Assembly (NCBI GenBank): GCA_041391765.1
Contig: JAWKNJ010000026.1
Span: 1-64,000, forward strand
Reading direction: 5' to 3'
Source of the DNA: SHAN690 sp041391765
Lineage (GTDB): Bacteria; Bacteroidota; Bacteroidia; Flavobacteriales_G; Salibacteraceae
DNA: 64,000 bases
Position numbers and translations under genes: made by a program. The notes beneath the pieces are model-generated. The model ran no database searches and was not told the DNA's origin. It saw nothing but the letters and a program-made list of their open reading frames with translations. Shown piece after piece: positions 1-10,398 of this stretch; position 1 is the first letter of the stretch; every line of letters begins with the position of its first letter.

Positions 1-1475
1 GGTTTGGCTGCCAGACCAATCGTAAGTGTAAGGGCTGGTTCCACCAGAGGCAGAAGCTTCTGCACCTCCGTCCGCATAGCCATAACAGGTAGCATCAGAT
101 GAATCTACGATGTCAGAAACGAGAAGTGTTGGTTCTCCAATAGTTACGTTGTCAACATCTGTACATCCGTTGGCATCTGTTACGGTCACTGTATACGTGC
201 CTGCGCCAAGACCGGTAGCAGTTGCTGATGTGGCTGAAGAAGACCAGGCGTATGAATAACCTGCGGTACCTCCACTTCCGGCAGCTGTTGCATCACCATC
301 ATTGAAGCCAAAGCAAGATGCATCGTTCGATCCGCTAATTGAAGCTATCATGACGGTAGGTTGAGTCACAGCGCCCGTTGCAGTCGTTGTGCATGAATTT
401 GCGTCTGTAACTGTAACTGTATAGGTGCTAGCAGACAGTCCTGTAGAGGTTGCTGATGTTTGAGCATTGCTCCATAAGTAAGTATATCCAGACGTGCCTC
501 CTGATGGAGTTGCAGATAGACTACCATCGGAACCTCCGTTACAAGAAACGTTAGAAACGGTTGAAACAGATGCTGATAATACGCTTGGTTGAGTAACAGT
601 GCTTGAAGAAGTTGAAGTGCAACCATGCGCATCTGTCACAGTAACGGTATAGGTGTTGGCCGCTAACCCGGTTATAGAGGCTGTAGTTGCCGCATTGCTC
701 CATGCATATGTATAACCTGTTGTTCCACCTGAGGCCGATGCGGTGGCACCACCGTTAGTTCCCCCATTGCAACTGACGTCATTGTCAACAGAAGATGAAG
801 CAACCAATGGGGTTGGTTCTGTGATGCTGGTGCTGCTATTTACGCTACATCCAAGACTGTCAGTAACAGTAAGTGTGTATGTGCCAGCACCGATGCTTGA
901 TGCGACTCCGGAAGTAGAACTTGAACCGAACCAAGAATAGCTATAAGGTGTTGCACCACCACTAACGCTCGCTGTAATTTCTCCATCAGATACTCCGTTA
1001 CAGCTGACGATATTGGTGATCGCAAATGAAATGCTTGGCGCACCTGCGTCACTCACATTAGCGGCATCAGAAAGCGTACATCCATTGGCATCAGTTACCG
1101 TCACTGTGTAAGTGCCGCTTGAAAGTGCAGTCGCTGCCGCAGAGGTGCTTGCGTTACTCCAGACAAAAGTGTAACCACTGGTTCCACCGGATGGAATAGA
1201 AGTGGCTGAACCGTTGGCAGCGCCACAACCGGAGGGTACTATAGTGAACGTATTACTCAAAGCGGTTGGTTCACTAATGGTCACGGTGGCCGAATCAGGC
1301 CATCCATCGTTGTCATAAACAGACACAGTATAGATTCCCGCTGATAGTCCTGTGGCAGTTGCTGTTGTTTGACCATCGCTCCATAAATAAGTGTATGGTC
1401 CAACGCTGCCAGAGCCCATTGCTGTGGCGGTTCCATCGCTGCCACCAAAACAAGAAACATCGGTTGATCCGCTAA
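1..1475 (-). repeat. Seven tandem SprB-type repeats, about 76 residues each
   Basis: Within the giant protein, a module of about 225-228 nt recurs seven times up to the window edge. Each copy starts near a motif like SCNGGSDG (a Cys followed by a G/D-rich turn) and continues with PYTYxWS and then AGTYTVTVTDANGC. The copies begin near 1450, 1230, 1005, 775, 548, 318 and 92. The copy near 1230 is the most divergent, with SGCGAANG at its start. The last copy is cut by the window edge. The amino-acid pattern is that of the SprB repeat family of Bacteroidota surface adhesins. More copies probably follow outside the window. Confidence 0.85.
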
Positions 1476-4400
1476 TAGCAGCATGAATGAAATCTGTAAT
1501 AACAACAGCTGAATCGGCAAATAGCCCACATGCAGAGTTGTAAACCGCTACATAGATCATGGTGTCACCACTTGTTGAAAACGGACCTACAAACGTGCCT
1601 GCGAGTGTGTCGTATTGGGTGGACAAATACTGCCATTCGAAGCCAGGTGTTGCATCATTTGGTCCAGGAACTGTTATTCCATCGTTCGCTACGTTTGGAT
1701 TCTGGTCAACAACACCCCAGTTCGAGCCTTGATTGACATCATCCTGAATAAGGTGTCCGCCTGTGGTACCGGAGGTATTTGGCATGATACCCGACCAATC
1801 TGCTGATGTCACACCAGATGCGGCAGGGAAAGTGTAGCCATCATCGTATCCTACAGCATCTATAATGGTTCCGCCCGAGTTCTTCAAAATGTAACCCGTG
1901 CCGGTTCCCGAGCTGTGAGTCGTTGTGTTCCCGATGTGATAGTAGAAATTGGCGCTGTCGGGTGTACTTGTACTGAGCTGGCCTGTGGCAAAAACAGCCG
2001 TTCCATTTGGACTGAGAAGAGTACCCGCGCCAAATGTTGTTGAGAATAGAAGTGTCGTTGAGCTCCATTCTTCATAAGTCATACCTGACAGATCCATTCC
2101 CGGAACACCGGTAATCTCAATATAGTCATCGGCAATCAGGTAGGAAGGCCAACCACCGGGAGGCGTTGATGCACCTCTAAACTGACATATTTCTGTGAAG
2201 AAAGGGTCTCTATACGGAGCCGGCAGAAGTAATGAAGTTGCCAAGAGATAAGCCGAATCTCCTGGGTTTGTAATAATAGTAACTGGTGGGGTCGCAATCA
2301 ATTGAAGCGTATCTACCACCACGGTTGACCAAGCGATTAGGGTATCGTTGACAGGAGCTGAGTTCACAGCATTAGTGTCAAGATTAGCACTCAGGCTATA
2401 CGAACCCGGAATTGAGAGATTGGCGCCAGTCAGATCAAAGGTCAAGGACTGTCCCTCACCGAGCGTTCCTGTGGTTAGGGTGAAAGTACCGGATGAAGTT
2501 GCAGGACCGCTAATAGACCAAGAACCTGATAGTGCATCATTTGCGAAATTGATCGTACTTCCAAGTACGTTGGTAATGGTCAGTCTTACAGTATCATTAG
2601 TTCCATAACACAGACTTTCTCTAATAATTTGAGCGTCCGCTAATAAAACGTCACCTGCAAGACCTACAAACTCAATAGCTCCCACATCTGGGGTTGTCAA
2701 GGATCGACTGCTTGAATAAAAGTCAAAGGTCAATCCAACAGGCATGCCCATGTCATCTATGGCATTGGATAGAGGAGTGAAAATTCCGTTGGTTGGATCA
2801 GCAAAAACCGGTGGTTCTTGCACACTGTTTGAATCGTACCCTACAGCCCACATATTTGAAAGCTCGGCACGGTTTCCTCCACTGTATCCGATATAGGAAC
2901 TGGCGCTATTCGTGTCGTTCCAAAGCACGTTGTGATCAGAGAAAAGGCTGGTTCCCGAAACTATGTAGATGTTGTGGGATGTGCCCGGACGGGTTGTGTA
3001 AATGATGTTGTTTATCATATTCACATTAGTGGGCGTGGAGGTAAGATAAATCCCTCGCGTGGTGCTGGATGCTGAACCGTCAAGTGAGATTGTGTTGTGC
3101 ACGAAGTTGGCGTAGTTACTGCTGGAGTTATACAATCCGTACTGAGCTCCGGAGGATTCTATATTTCCAATAATGTTGTTGTAAACGTTGTTCTCATTGC
3201 CTGATGTAGCGTCAACTCCAACCAGTGCCACCCCGGCAAAAGTGCTTGTAGAAGAAGTTACTCCACCGAAGGCGTCATGAATGTAGTTATTGAATATGTC
3301 CGCATTCGTAAGACCTCCTGAGGAGTAGATCATGTATTTGGTAGTTGAAGACGTTCGGTCTTTTGCTGAAAGATCGTTTCCTGAGACCTCAAGAGCGTCT
3401 TGATATAAACAATAAATGCCGTAGCCGTAGGTGTTCTCTACTATATTATTCGTCACCAGGTTTCCAACACCGTAATTTCCTGATGTTCCATACAATGTAA
3501 TTCCATAATACGCACCGCTTGAGGAACCACCTAGAATTTGATTGTTCGAAATTGTCAAATAGCTTGGAGAGTCAGTTGTTCCTGTGCTGTAGGAAGTGTT
3601 TGATCCTGAAGCGGCAATTCCAATCGCAGTTGATGAAGCGGATGTACAGTTTGACATGTCAATAATACAGCCATTGACTGTGTTGGAATCAGCACCATTG
3701 CCGAAATGAACTCCGAACCCAGTAGAAACACCTAACTCTTTTATAACCAAGTCGTTTATGGTAATGTGTTTGATGTCTGTGCCAAAACCAACAATTCTGT
3801 AGTCGGGTGAGACACCGTCATATTCAATTGTCTCTCCGTTTCCGTTAATGATAAGAGAGTTGAAGACTGACAGCCCATTGATGTTTTCAAGGATCAGTTG
3901 CTCGTTGAATGGTCCGGTGCCTGACAAAACGTTTACCGTTGCTGGACCAGATAATCCACAGGTTGAAAGCGATGTGGTGAGCTCCGTGAAATTGGTAAAG
4001 TCTGCAGAACCTCCTCCCAATGTGTAACTTCCGGTGAGCGTTACGGGATTCGCACCAGCCGCTGAAGATGAGTCGTTGGTGGCATTTGCATCACCGCTTA
4101 TCGCGGTGACCAAATCAATGGTGTGTGAACCAGCTCCCAAGGTTATCGGGAAGGTGAAAATTGCCTCATCCCCTAGTGCCAGTGAACCCGTATAGGTTCC
4201 GGCCGATTGATAGGAACCTCCGTTGAGCGAATACATAACGGGCACTGATGTGACCGTTGTGAACCCAAGGTTTTTGAGTACCAAGGAGACACTATCGTTA
4301 GAGCCACATCCGAAAATGGTCTGCGAACTTGCAATGGACATATCGATCGAGTCGGCTCCAAAAATCATTACGTCATCGAGGGAAGCGTCACCTGCACAAC

Positions 4401-5808
4401 ATCCTTGACTGGTCAGTCTGAACCTCACTTTGCCAACGTTTGATGGCACGGGAACGATATGATTTCTCCATGGATCGCTTCCAGCTCCTGCCGATTGCTG
4501 TTGATTAGGAAGACTGTCGTATACGATCCAGTTGATGCCATCGCTGGTGCCCTCAAACCAAAGGGTGTCTATCACGGAACCATACATGTGATACCAGTAA
4601 GAGATAAGTGGAGCTGCTTCTCCGCTTAGGTTGACACACGCAGATTCCAGAATGGCGATATCGCCAGAGCTTCCATTGGAAGCCTCCGTGTAAACATAAT
4701 TTCCTGAACTGGTTCCCAACGTGTGATCAATGTCCGGTCCCGTGCTGCTGGATCCCGTAGCTCCGCTGTTCACGTACCATGCATACCCGGAATTGGGTAG
4801 AGCATTCCATTCAATGGTTGATACGTTTTCAAAGTCCTCCAAATAAGGGATTGTCGTTCCACCGTCCAGTTGTACTAAGACACCCGAAGAAGCAACAGGC
4901 GTTCCCAGGTTGCAAGAAACCAAACATCTGAAGTAGGTGTTTGCACTTATTGTGGTGGTGTGAACTGCGTTGGTCGCGCCCGCAATGTTAGTCCAGCTCG
5001 AACTGTCTGGCGAACTCTGCCACTGATATGTAATTCCAAGTGCAGCTGTGGCGCCTGAAAGTGAAAGAGTCACCGGATCTACTGAACAAGCCAAATTTTG
5101 ACTGGCCTCCGCTGAACCCGCGATCGGTGTTCCAGAGCAACTTGTTAGTGTGATCACAAATCCAATGTTTGGTCGCGTAGTCTGAGTCCCATTCTCCGTT
5201 GTGCCGGAATAGGAACAAAGATTACCAGAGTTGTCACTGCGATAAGTTCTTGAACCGTTGAAACTCAGTCCCGTGGTCCAGGGGACTTGGTAATTCTGAG
5301 TGTAATAGGTGGCACCCCCGTTGTTCGTATCACCGTTGCATATTTCGATCAGGATGTTGTCGGTTCCGTTCCAGGTGAAAGAGCTGTTAAACACGAAGTA
5401 GTTATCGCCCAAGGTTGGAAGGTAGTCAACCGGACCGTACACGGTGTTAGAGATTGATTCCCAAGTTGATGATCCCAATGAGCTAGAGGAAGTAGTACTA
5501 ATTTTGATTTCATACTCTTCAATATCAAGGCTGTCTCCGGTGGCAAGACCAGTCACGGTGAATTTAATAGCGCTGATTGAGCCTGCACCCATTCCCAAGG
5601 CGTTTAATTCACTCGCCTTATAAAGGTACTGGGCACGACTACCCTCATAATAGTCTTGTAATGGACATGGATAAGAGGTGGTGCCGTTTGTGGTCGAGCC
5701 GGTGCCAACATTGATGGTGTCCTGAGCAAAAGTTGCAACGCTGCAAAGGGCGAATATGCTTGCAAGCAGCGGTCTGAAAATCTGTGATAGTAAAGTTCTG
5801 TTCCTCAT
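1..5808 (-). CDS. Giant secreted surface protein with SprB-type repeats (3' end outside window)
   Basis: The frame is open from the ATG at 5808 to the window edge, 1,936 codons without a stop, so the C terminus is missing. A signal peptide covers about residues 1-29 and ends in ATFAQ. Next come a MAM-like stretch (about 380-450), a right-handed beta-helix region (about 630-935, many short N- and G-rich turns), a lamin-tail-like domain (about 1190-1315) and tandem SprB-type repeats from about residue 1445. The family includes SprB, the T9SS-exported adhesin of gliding flavobacteria. A role in adhesion or gliding is inferred, and the T9SS sorting domain would be in the missing part. The 289 nt upstream, to the neighbouring phosphodiesterase gene, are AT-rich and must hold its promoter. 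I see no clear motif there. Confidence 0.88.
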   Translation of the reverse strand, partial: MRNRTLLSQIFRPLLASIFALCSVATFAQDTINVGTGSTTNGTTSYPCPLQDYYEGSRAQYLYKASELNALGMGAGSISAIKFTVTGLATGDSLDIEEYEIKISTTSSSSLGSSTWESISNTVYGPVDYLPTLGDNYFVFNSSFTWNGTDNILIEICNGDTNNGGATYYTQNYQVPWTTGLSFNGSRTYRSDNSGNLCSYSGTTENGTQTTRPNIGFVITLTSCSGTPIAGSAEASQNLACSVDPVTLSLSGATAALGITYQWQSSPDSSSWTNIAGATNAVHTTTISANTYFRCLVSCNLGTPVASSGVLVQLDGGTTIPYLEDFENVSTIEWNALPNSGYAWYVNSGATGSSSTGPDIDHTLGTSSGNYVYTEASNGSSGDIAILESACVNLSGEAAPLISYWYHMYGSVIDTLWFEGTSDGINWIVYDSLPNQQQSAGAGSDPWRNHIVPVPSNVGKVRFRLTSQGCCAGDASLDDVMIFGADSIDMSIASSQTIFGCGSNDSVSLVLKNLGFTTVTSVPVMYSLNGGSYQSAGTYTGSLALGDEAIFTFPITLGAGSHTIDLVTAISGDANATNDSSSAAGANPVTLTGSYTLGGGSADFTNFTELTTSLSTCGLSGPATVNVLSGTGPFNEQLILENINGLSVFNSLIINGNGETIEYDGVSPDYRIVGFGTDIKHITINDLVIKELGVSTGFGVHFGNGADSNTVNGCIIDMSNCTSASSTAIGIAASGSNTSYSTGTTDSPSYLTISNNQILGGSSSGAYYGITLYGTSGNYGVGNLVTNNIVENTYGYGIYCLYQDALEVSGNDLSAKDRTSSTTKYMIYSSGGLTNADIFNNYIHDAFGGVTSSTSTFAGVALVGVDATSGNENNVYNNIIGNIESSGAQYGLYNSSSNYANFVHNTISLDGSASSTTRGIYLTSTPTNVNMINNIIYTTRPGTSHNIYIVSGTSLFSDHNVLWNDTNSASSYIGYSGGNRAELSNMWAVGYDSNSVQEPPVFADPTNGIFTPLSNAIDDMGMPVGLTFDFYSSSRSLTTPDVGAIEFVGLAGDVLLADAQIIRESLCYGTNDTVRLTITNVLGSTINFANDALSGSWSISGPATSSGTFTLTTGTLGEGQSLTFDLTGANLSIPGSYSLSANLDTNAVNSAPVNDTLIAWSTVVVDTLQLIATPPVTIITNPGDSAYLLATSLLLPAPYRDPFFTEICQFRGASTPPGGWPSYLIADDYIEITGVPGMDLSGMTYEEWSSTTLLFSTTFGAGTLLSPNGTAVFATGQLSTSTPDSANFYYHIGNTTTHSSGTGTGYILKNSGGTIIDAVGYDDGYTFPAASGVTSADWSGIMPNTSGTTGGHLIQDDVNQGSNWGVVDQNPNVANDGITVPGPNDATPGFEWQYLSTQYDTLAGTFVGPFSTSGDTMIYVAVYNSACGLFADSAVVITDFIHAAISGSTDVSCFGGSDGTATAMGSGSVGPYTYLWSDGQTTATATGLSAGIYTVSVYDNDGWPDSATVTISEPTALSNTFTIVPSGCGAANGSATSIPSGGTSGYTFVWSNASTSAAATALSSGTYTVTVTDANGCTLSDAANVSDAGAPSISFAITNIVSCNGVSDGEITASVSGGATPYSYSWFGSSSTSGVASSIGAGTYTLTVTDSLGCSVNSSTSITEPTPLVASSSVDNDVSCNGGTNGGATASASGGTTGYTYAWSNAATTASITGLAANTYTVTVTDAHGCTSTSSSTVTQPSVLSASVSTVSNVSCNGGSDGSLSATPSGGTSGYTYLWSNAQTSATSTGLSASTYTVTVTDANSCTTTATGAVTQPTVMIASISGSNDASCFGFNDGDATAAGSGGTAGYSYAWSSSATSATATGLGAGTYTVTVTDANGCTDVDNVTIGEPTLLVSDIVDSSDATCYGYADGGAEASASGGTSPYTYDWSGSQT

Positions 5809-6097
5809 AAGTAATTGATTCAGTTAGTCGTAGCTTTTTTATTGTGAATAAAGCTGGGCAATATATGTATTATATAAATTTCGTCAGCCAAATAGTTTAA
5901 TTGATCGACATAAAAAAATATTCATCGAACAGAATTAAAAAGGGACCGTTCTTTCAGGTGAGTATTTAATGCGCCAATTACAATTGACGGGTCGCAGAAC
6001 AATCCATGGTCGAGCAGATACACAGACCAACAAGTGGATGAAGACTGTTAGAATAATTATCGGGAATAGCAGTCCTTATTATAAAGGATGCCTGAAA

Positions 6098-8191
6098 TCA
6101 ATCGTAACTAATTCGCTGGTGATAAATCCCCTTGATCGACTTGATCAAAACCGCTTTTGATTCGCTGATATCCTTTAAGGTAATTGGAGCTTCTTCAAAC
6201 TGTCCTTCTCTACGCTGCGTATCCACTATTCCGTTCACCAGATTATTGATCGAATCGTGGTCGTATTTCTTTAATGTACGAGACGCAGCTTCTACGCTGT
6301 CACACATCATCAAGATAGCTTGTTCCTTGGTTTTTGGAGTAGGACCCGGATAGCGGAAAATCCCTTCATCCACATCCTCTGGATTGGCTGCTTTTTCTTG
6401 TGCCTTTTTTAGGAAGAACCGAACACGACTCGTACCATGGTGTGTGCGTATAAACTGCACCACTTCCATTGGAATCTTTGCGTTGCGTGCCAGCTCAACT
6501 CCCTTGGTCACGTGATTGATAATTATAGCTGCACTTTCCTCAGGTTCCAAATCATCATGAGGATTGTTGTCGGGAATTTGATTTTCGATAAAGAACTGAG
6601 GTTCGTTCATCTTTCCAATGTCATGATAAAGTGCTGCCGTTCGGAGGAGCACTGAGTTGCCTCCAATCTTGGCACTTACCTTTTCACACAGGTTGGCAAC
6701 TTGCAGCGAATGTTGGAATGTTCCCGGAGCTTTCGTGGCCAATTCTTTGAGCAACGGTTGATTACTGTCGCTCAATTCGAGCAAGGTGGTTTCAGACACG
6801 TAGCCGAAAATTTTCTCCACCACATATATAAGAGGGAATACCAGCGTGCATAACAGTGCATTGATTGCAAACCATCCAAAATGACCGGTGTCGATCGCGT
6901 TGAGTGATCCATTCTGCGCTACTGAAATGAACACATATATAATAGCATACCCTAAAAAGACCAGCAATGCTGTACCCAGCGTCTTTGATCTTCTTGTTGA
7001 GGAGGCTTGATAAAGCGTGGCGATTGAAATTGCACTAACCTGAATAATGGTGAATTCCAGCGGATTCGCACTGAAAAGTGCCAAGATCAAAACCAGAATC
7101 AACATCGTGAAAAGCGACACGGTGAAGTCATAGAACATGCGAAGCAGGAGCGGAGCTATGCCTATCGGAATGACGTAAATGGAAACTATGGTACTGGTCA
7201 CCGCCATGCGTGTCATAACGAACAGCACAGTGATCAAGCCAAGCGCCAAGGTTAATGGTCTGGGGTCATTAAAAATTTTGCTCTGCCACGTTTGTATGAA
7301 GAGTACAAGTAGGGCCAAGAGTGTAAATACTATTCCAATTTCGCCAAGAAATGACCATTTGAAGTTCGTCCCGCTTAGCGTGCGGTTCTCGTATTCCAAT
7401 CGAAGGCTTTCGATGATACGCAAGCCTTCTTTTGAGACGATATCTCCTTTGTCTATGATGGTGGTGCCTTTACTCACATTACCTTCAATGGTTATGATTT
7501 CATCAATTGCTCGATCCAGAAGCAAGGCAGTCATGCTGTCGCTGTACAGCGCATTCGGTTCCAAATGATCACGAACTGCGCTTATAAACAACGGTCCACA
7601 GGTTGTGTCAATCGATCGACTGAAACTGTCGGCAGCGGTCATAATGGTATTAATGTCCGGCAGTTTATTCAACATGGCCTTGTCGAGCATATTACCATCG
7701 AATACGTAAACTTCCTTGAAGGGTGAAACCGGTTGAATTGACTCGTGATTCCGTTCTACCAGTCCTCCATTCAAAAAACCTCCGATGAGTTGAAGTCCGT
7801 CCTTTAGTTCCGTTGCGCATTGCATGGCCGAGTCAGGAAAATGTATCGTCACAGCATGATCGATCTCAGAAATGATCCGATTTGTCAATTCCTCATCAAT
7901 GACAAAAACAGGAGGTTGGTCAGCTTTCAGCTCATCCACTCTTGCCTGGATTTCATCTTTGGTTTTGTGAATGCCAAAGTCAAAAGGAGCAAGCAACTTG
8001 TCATGTTTCCACGGCTGGTTCAGCTGATACTCGTATTTGAAAAGTTGCTCCTTGGGAAGGAAGACCGCGATCACGAGCAGTGTCACCATAAAGGTGCCCA
8101 AGCGCTGAATGAGCGCATAGTTTCGAAGTGTATCTCTCCACGATCTATTCACGCTGGCGAAAGTAAGGAGGTGTGACCAAGTGCAAAGCAT
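6098..8191 (-). CDS. 7TM-HD family phosphohydrolase (PgpH/YqfF-like)
   Basis: This protein of about 697 residues has the 7TMR-HD architecture: an N-terminal membrane helix, a long extracellular domain, about seven transmembrane helices in the middle, and a cytoplasmic HD domain with YHDIGKM and THHGTSRVRFF. Family members such as Listeria PgpH hydrolyse cyclic di-AMP; that substrate is inferred here. The open frame extends upstream to a TTG at 8314, but this would run into the divergent thiolase gene. The ATG at about 8191 (MLCTWSHLL) is the better start because it leaves 83 nt between the two divergent genes and puts the first membrane helix near the N terminus. It ends close to the upstream region of the giant surface-protein gene. 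Confidence 0.85.
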   Translation of the reverse strand: MLCTWSHLLTFASVNRSWRDTLRNYALIQRLGTFMVTLLVIAVFLPKEQLFKYEYQLNQPWKHDKLLAPFDFGIHKTKDEIQARVDELKADQPPVFVIDEELTNRIISEIDHAVTIHFPDSAMQCATELKDGLQLIGGFLNGGLVERNHESIQPVSPFKEVYVFDGNMLDKAMLNKLPDINTIMTAADSFSRSIDTTCGPLFISAVRDHLEPNALYSDSMTALLLDRAIDEIITIEGNVSKGTTIIDKGDIVSKEGLRIIESLRLEYENRTLSGTNFKWSFLGEIGIVFTLLALLVLFIQTWQSKIFNDPRPLTLALGLITVLFVMTRMAVTSTIVSIYVIPIGIAPLLLRMFYDFTVSLFTMLILVLILALFSANPLEFTIIQVSAISIATLYQASSTRRSKTLGTALLVFLGYAIIYVFISVAQNGSLNAIDTGHFGWFAINALLCTLVFPLIYVVEKIFGYVSETTLLELSDSNQPLLKELATKAPGTFQHSLQVANLCEKVSAKIGGNSVLLRTAALYHDIGKMNEPQFFIENQIPDNNPHDDLEPEESAAIIINHVTKGVELARNAKIPMEVVQFIRTHHGTSRVRFFLKKAQEKAANPEDVDEGIFRYPGPTPKTKEQAILMMCDSVEAASRTLKKYDHDSINNLVNGIVDTQRREGQFEEAPITLKDISESKAVLIKSIKGIYHQRISYD

Positions 8192-8274
8192 TTTCTCGAT
8201 TCCTTTCAGCGAGGTTCGCTCACCATCAAATTCTACATTTGCCGTCCGTTTTAGAAATCGAAAATTCAAGATAA

Positions 8275-9450
8275 ATGAAAGAAGTTGTAATCGTATCAGC
8301 CGTGCGCACGCCAATGGGAAGCTTCATGGGTAGTCTTAGCGGAGTTCACGTGACCGATTTAGGAGCCGCGGCCATCAAGGGTGCGGTTGAGAAAGCCGGC
8401 ATCAGTGCAGATCAGGTTCAGGAGGTGTTCATGGGTAACGTGCTTCAGGCAGGAGTTGGACAAGCACCTGCGCGTCAGGCAGCATTGAAGGCCGGATTGA
8501 GTGAAAACGTTCCAAGTACTACTATTAATAAGGTATGTGCCTCTGGTATGAAGGCCATCATGTTTGGTGCACAGAGTATCATGACGGGAATGAATGATAT
8601 CGTTGTTGCAGGTGGAATGGAGAGCATGTCACAAACACCCCACTATGTTTCAATGCGTGCTGGCAACAAGTATGGCAATGGTAAAATGACAGATGGCATT
8701 ATCAACGATGGTTTGATGGATGTGTACACCAACCAATTAATGGGAGGTTGTGCAGAGTCGTGTGCAAAGGAGCATAACATCAGCCGTGAGGATCAGGATA
8801 ACTTCGCCATTGAAAGCTACAAGCGAGCGGCAAATGCATGGGAAAAAGGATGGTTCAATGATGAAGTGGTTCCTGTAAGCATTCCACAGCGCAAGGGTGA
8901 TCCCATCGTTTTCGCAGAGGACGAAGAATACAAGAACGTGAAGTTTGACAAGATTCCATCGCTAAAGCCTGCTTTTGATAAAGAAGGAACAATCACAGCA
9001 GCGAATGCATCTACCATGAATGATGGAGCTTCTGCTTTGGTTTTGATGAGCGCTGATAAAGCTTCAGAACTCGGATTGAAGCCATTGGCGAAGATTCGAT
9101 CATTTGCGGATGCTGCTCAGAATAGCGTTTGGTTTACAACCGCGCCAGCCAAGGCGATTCCAATTGCATTGGGTCGTGCAGGTTTGCAAACCAGTGATGT
9201 GGATTTTTGGGAATTGAACGAAGCATTTGCCGTAGTCGGTTTGGCCAACACAAAGCTGTTGGGCTTGGATCCTGCTAAGGTTGACGTGCACGGTGGAGCA
9301 GTGGCCTTGGGTCACCCACTTGGAAGTTCAGGAAGCCGAATCATTGTGACATTGATCAACGTACTTCGTCAGCAAGGCGGTAAGATTGGTGGTGCGGGAA
9401 TTTGCAACGGTGGAGGTGGAGCAAGTGCCATGATCATCGAGTTGGTTTAA
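8275..9450 (+). CDS. Acetyl-CoA C-acyltransferase (thiolase)
   Basis: This is a full-length 391-residue thiolase. The nucleophilic cysteine is C88 in NKVCASGMKA, the active-site histidine is H347 in ALGHPLGSSG, and the second cysteine is C377 in GICNGGGGAS. The enzyme condenses two acetyl-CoA to acetoacetyl-CoA or runs the reverse thiolytic step of beta-oxidation. The length and the SGMKAIMFGA region fit the biosynthetic, acetoacetyl-CoA type, but substrate range cannot be settled from sequence alone. The gene is transcribed away from the 7TM-HD gene, stands alone, and is followed by a strong hairpin terminator, so it is probably monocistronic. Confidence 0.95.
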   Translation: MKEVVIVSAVRTPMGSFMGSLSGVHVTDLGAAAIKGAVEKAGISADQVQEVFMGNVLQAGVGQAPARQAALKAGLSENVPSTTINKVCASGMKAIMFGAQSIMTGMNDIVVAGGMESMSQTPHYVSMRAGNKYGNGKMTDGIINDGLMDVYTNQLMGGCAESCAKEHNISREDQDNFAIESYKRAANAWEKGWFNDEVVPVSIPQRKGDPIVFAEDEEYKNVKFDKIPSLKPAFDKEGTITAANASTMNDGASALVLMSADKASELGLKPLAKIRSFADAAQNSVWFTTAPAKAIPIALGRAGLQTSDVDFWELNEAFAVVGLANTKLLGLDPAKVDVHGGAVALGHPLGSSGSRIIVTLINVLRQQGGKIGGAGICNGGGGASAMIIELV

Positions 9451-9472
9451 GCTTAAATAATGACAAATACGG

Positions 9473-9502
9473 AAGGAGGCCTTGGCCTCCTTTTTTGTTT
9501 TT
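9473..9502 (+). terminator. Rho-independent terminator after thiolase
   Basis: A GC-rich hairpin (AAGGAGGCC pairing with GGCCTCCTT, very short loop) is followed directly by a T-rich run (TTTTTTGTTTTT). It lies about 20 nt after the thiolase stop codon, in the right place to end that transcript. Confidence 0.85.
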
Positions 9503-9591
9503 CTCCCCTTAACACACTTGCGTTTAAAATTCCAATTCCTTTAAATTTTCCGCCCTTTGCACACCCGTAAATTGGCCCTCAGAAACGATCC

Positions 9592-10377
9592 ATGGCAGCA
9601 TTCGGCATCAGCACACTAAGCATAATTCCCTGCAGGGCCGAACCTGCCGATAAAGCCGAGCAAGTCACCCAACTCCTATTTGGTGAGCATTACGAGGTCA
9701 AGGAGACACGCAAAAAGTGGCTACGCATCATCACGGCTTTTGATAACTACGAGTGCTGGATAGATCGCAAGCAGCATACGCCCATTGATGAGAAGTTTGC
9801 CGAGCGGCTGAGCAAGCAAAAGTTCATTCCCGTATGCCTTGAAGCAGCCGGATTGATCGAGCAGGTGGATTCGCATGACCTGATTCCCATTATGGCCGGT
9901 AGCTCGTTGCCATTTCTAGAAGAAGGCAAATTCAAGATCGGGAAGCAGGAATACACCTTCGAAGGCCAGGCGCAACTGAAAGCGGAGAAGAAGAATACGG
10001 CTGCTGTGGTGCATCATGCCATGATGTATATGAACACGCCCTATCTATGGGGAGGCCGCCATCCATTTGGCGTTGACTGTTCAGGATTGACTCAGGTCTG
10101 CTACAAAATGATTGGAGTAAATATTCCACGTGATGCCTACCAACAAGCTCAATTAGGACACTCGTTGAGTTTCATTGAAGAGGCTGAACCAGGGGACTTG
10201 GCATTTTTTGACAACGAGGAAGGTCGAATCATACACGTGGGTATCATGCTTGAAAACAACCACATCATTCATGCCTCAGGTAAGGTTCGCATCGACCGCA
10301 TTGACCACCAAGGCATCTACAACGATGATGTCAATGACTACAGCCATCGGTTGAGGATTATTCGCAGGATAGTTTAA
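9592..10377 (+). CDS. C40 family peptidase (NlpC/P60) with N-terminal SH3-like domains
   Basis: The C-terminal half (about residues 130-261) is an NlpC/P60 cysteine peptidase. The catalytic Cys is in GVDCSGLTQVCYKM, the His in IIHVGIML, and the third polar position is near HASGKV. The N-terminal half has two SH3-like segments, the arrangement seen in YkfC-type gamma-D-glutamyl-L-diamino-acid endopeptidases that cleave peptidoglycan stem peptides. No clear signal peptide is visible, so it may act on imported muropeptides in the cytoplasm, as YkfC does; this is inference. The ATG at 9592 is the first good start in the frame. The gene converges with the aminotransferase gene downstream. Confidence 0.87.
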   Translation: MAAFGISTLSIIPCRAEPADKAEQVTQLLFGEHYEVKETRKKWLRIITAFDNYECWIDRKQHTPIDEKFAERLSKQKFIPVCLEAAGLIEQVDSHDLIPIMAGSSLPFLEEGKFKIGKQEYTFEGQAQLKAEKKNTAAVVHHAMMYMNTPYLWGGRHPFGVDCSGLTQVCYKMIGVNIPRDAYQQAQLGHSLSFIEEAEPGDLAFFDNEEGRIIHVGIMLENNHIIHASGKVRIDRIDHQGIYNDDVNDYSHRLRIIRRIV

Positions 10378-10398
10378 TGTGGCGAGCTGATTTAAGAC

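Noticed and set aside
1..1475. The tandem repeats at the left edge as a CRISPR array
   Set aside because: The period is about 228 nt, the frame stays open throughout and the translation is SprB-type.
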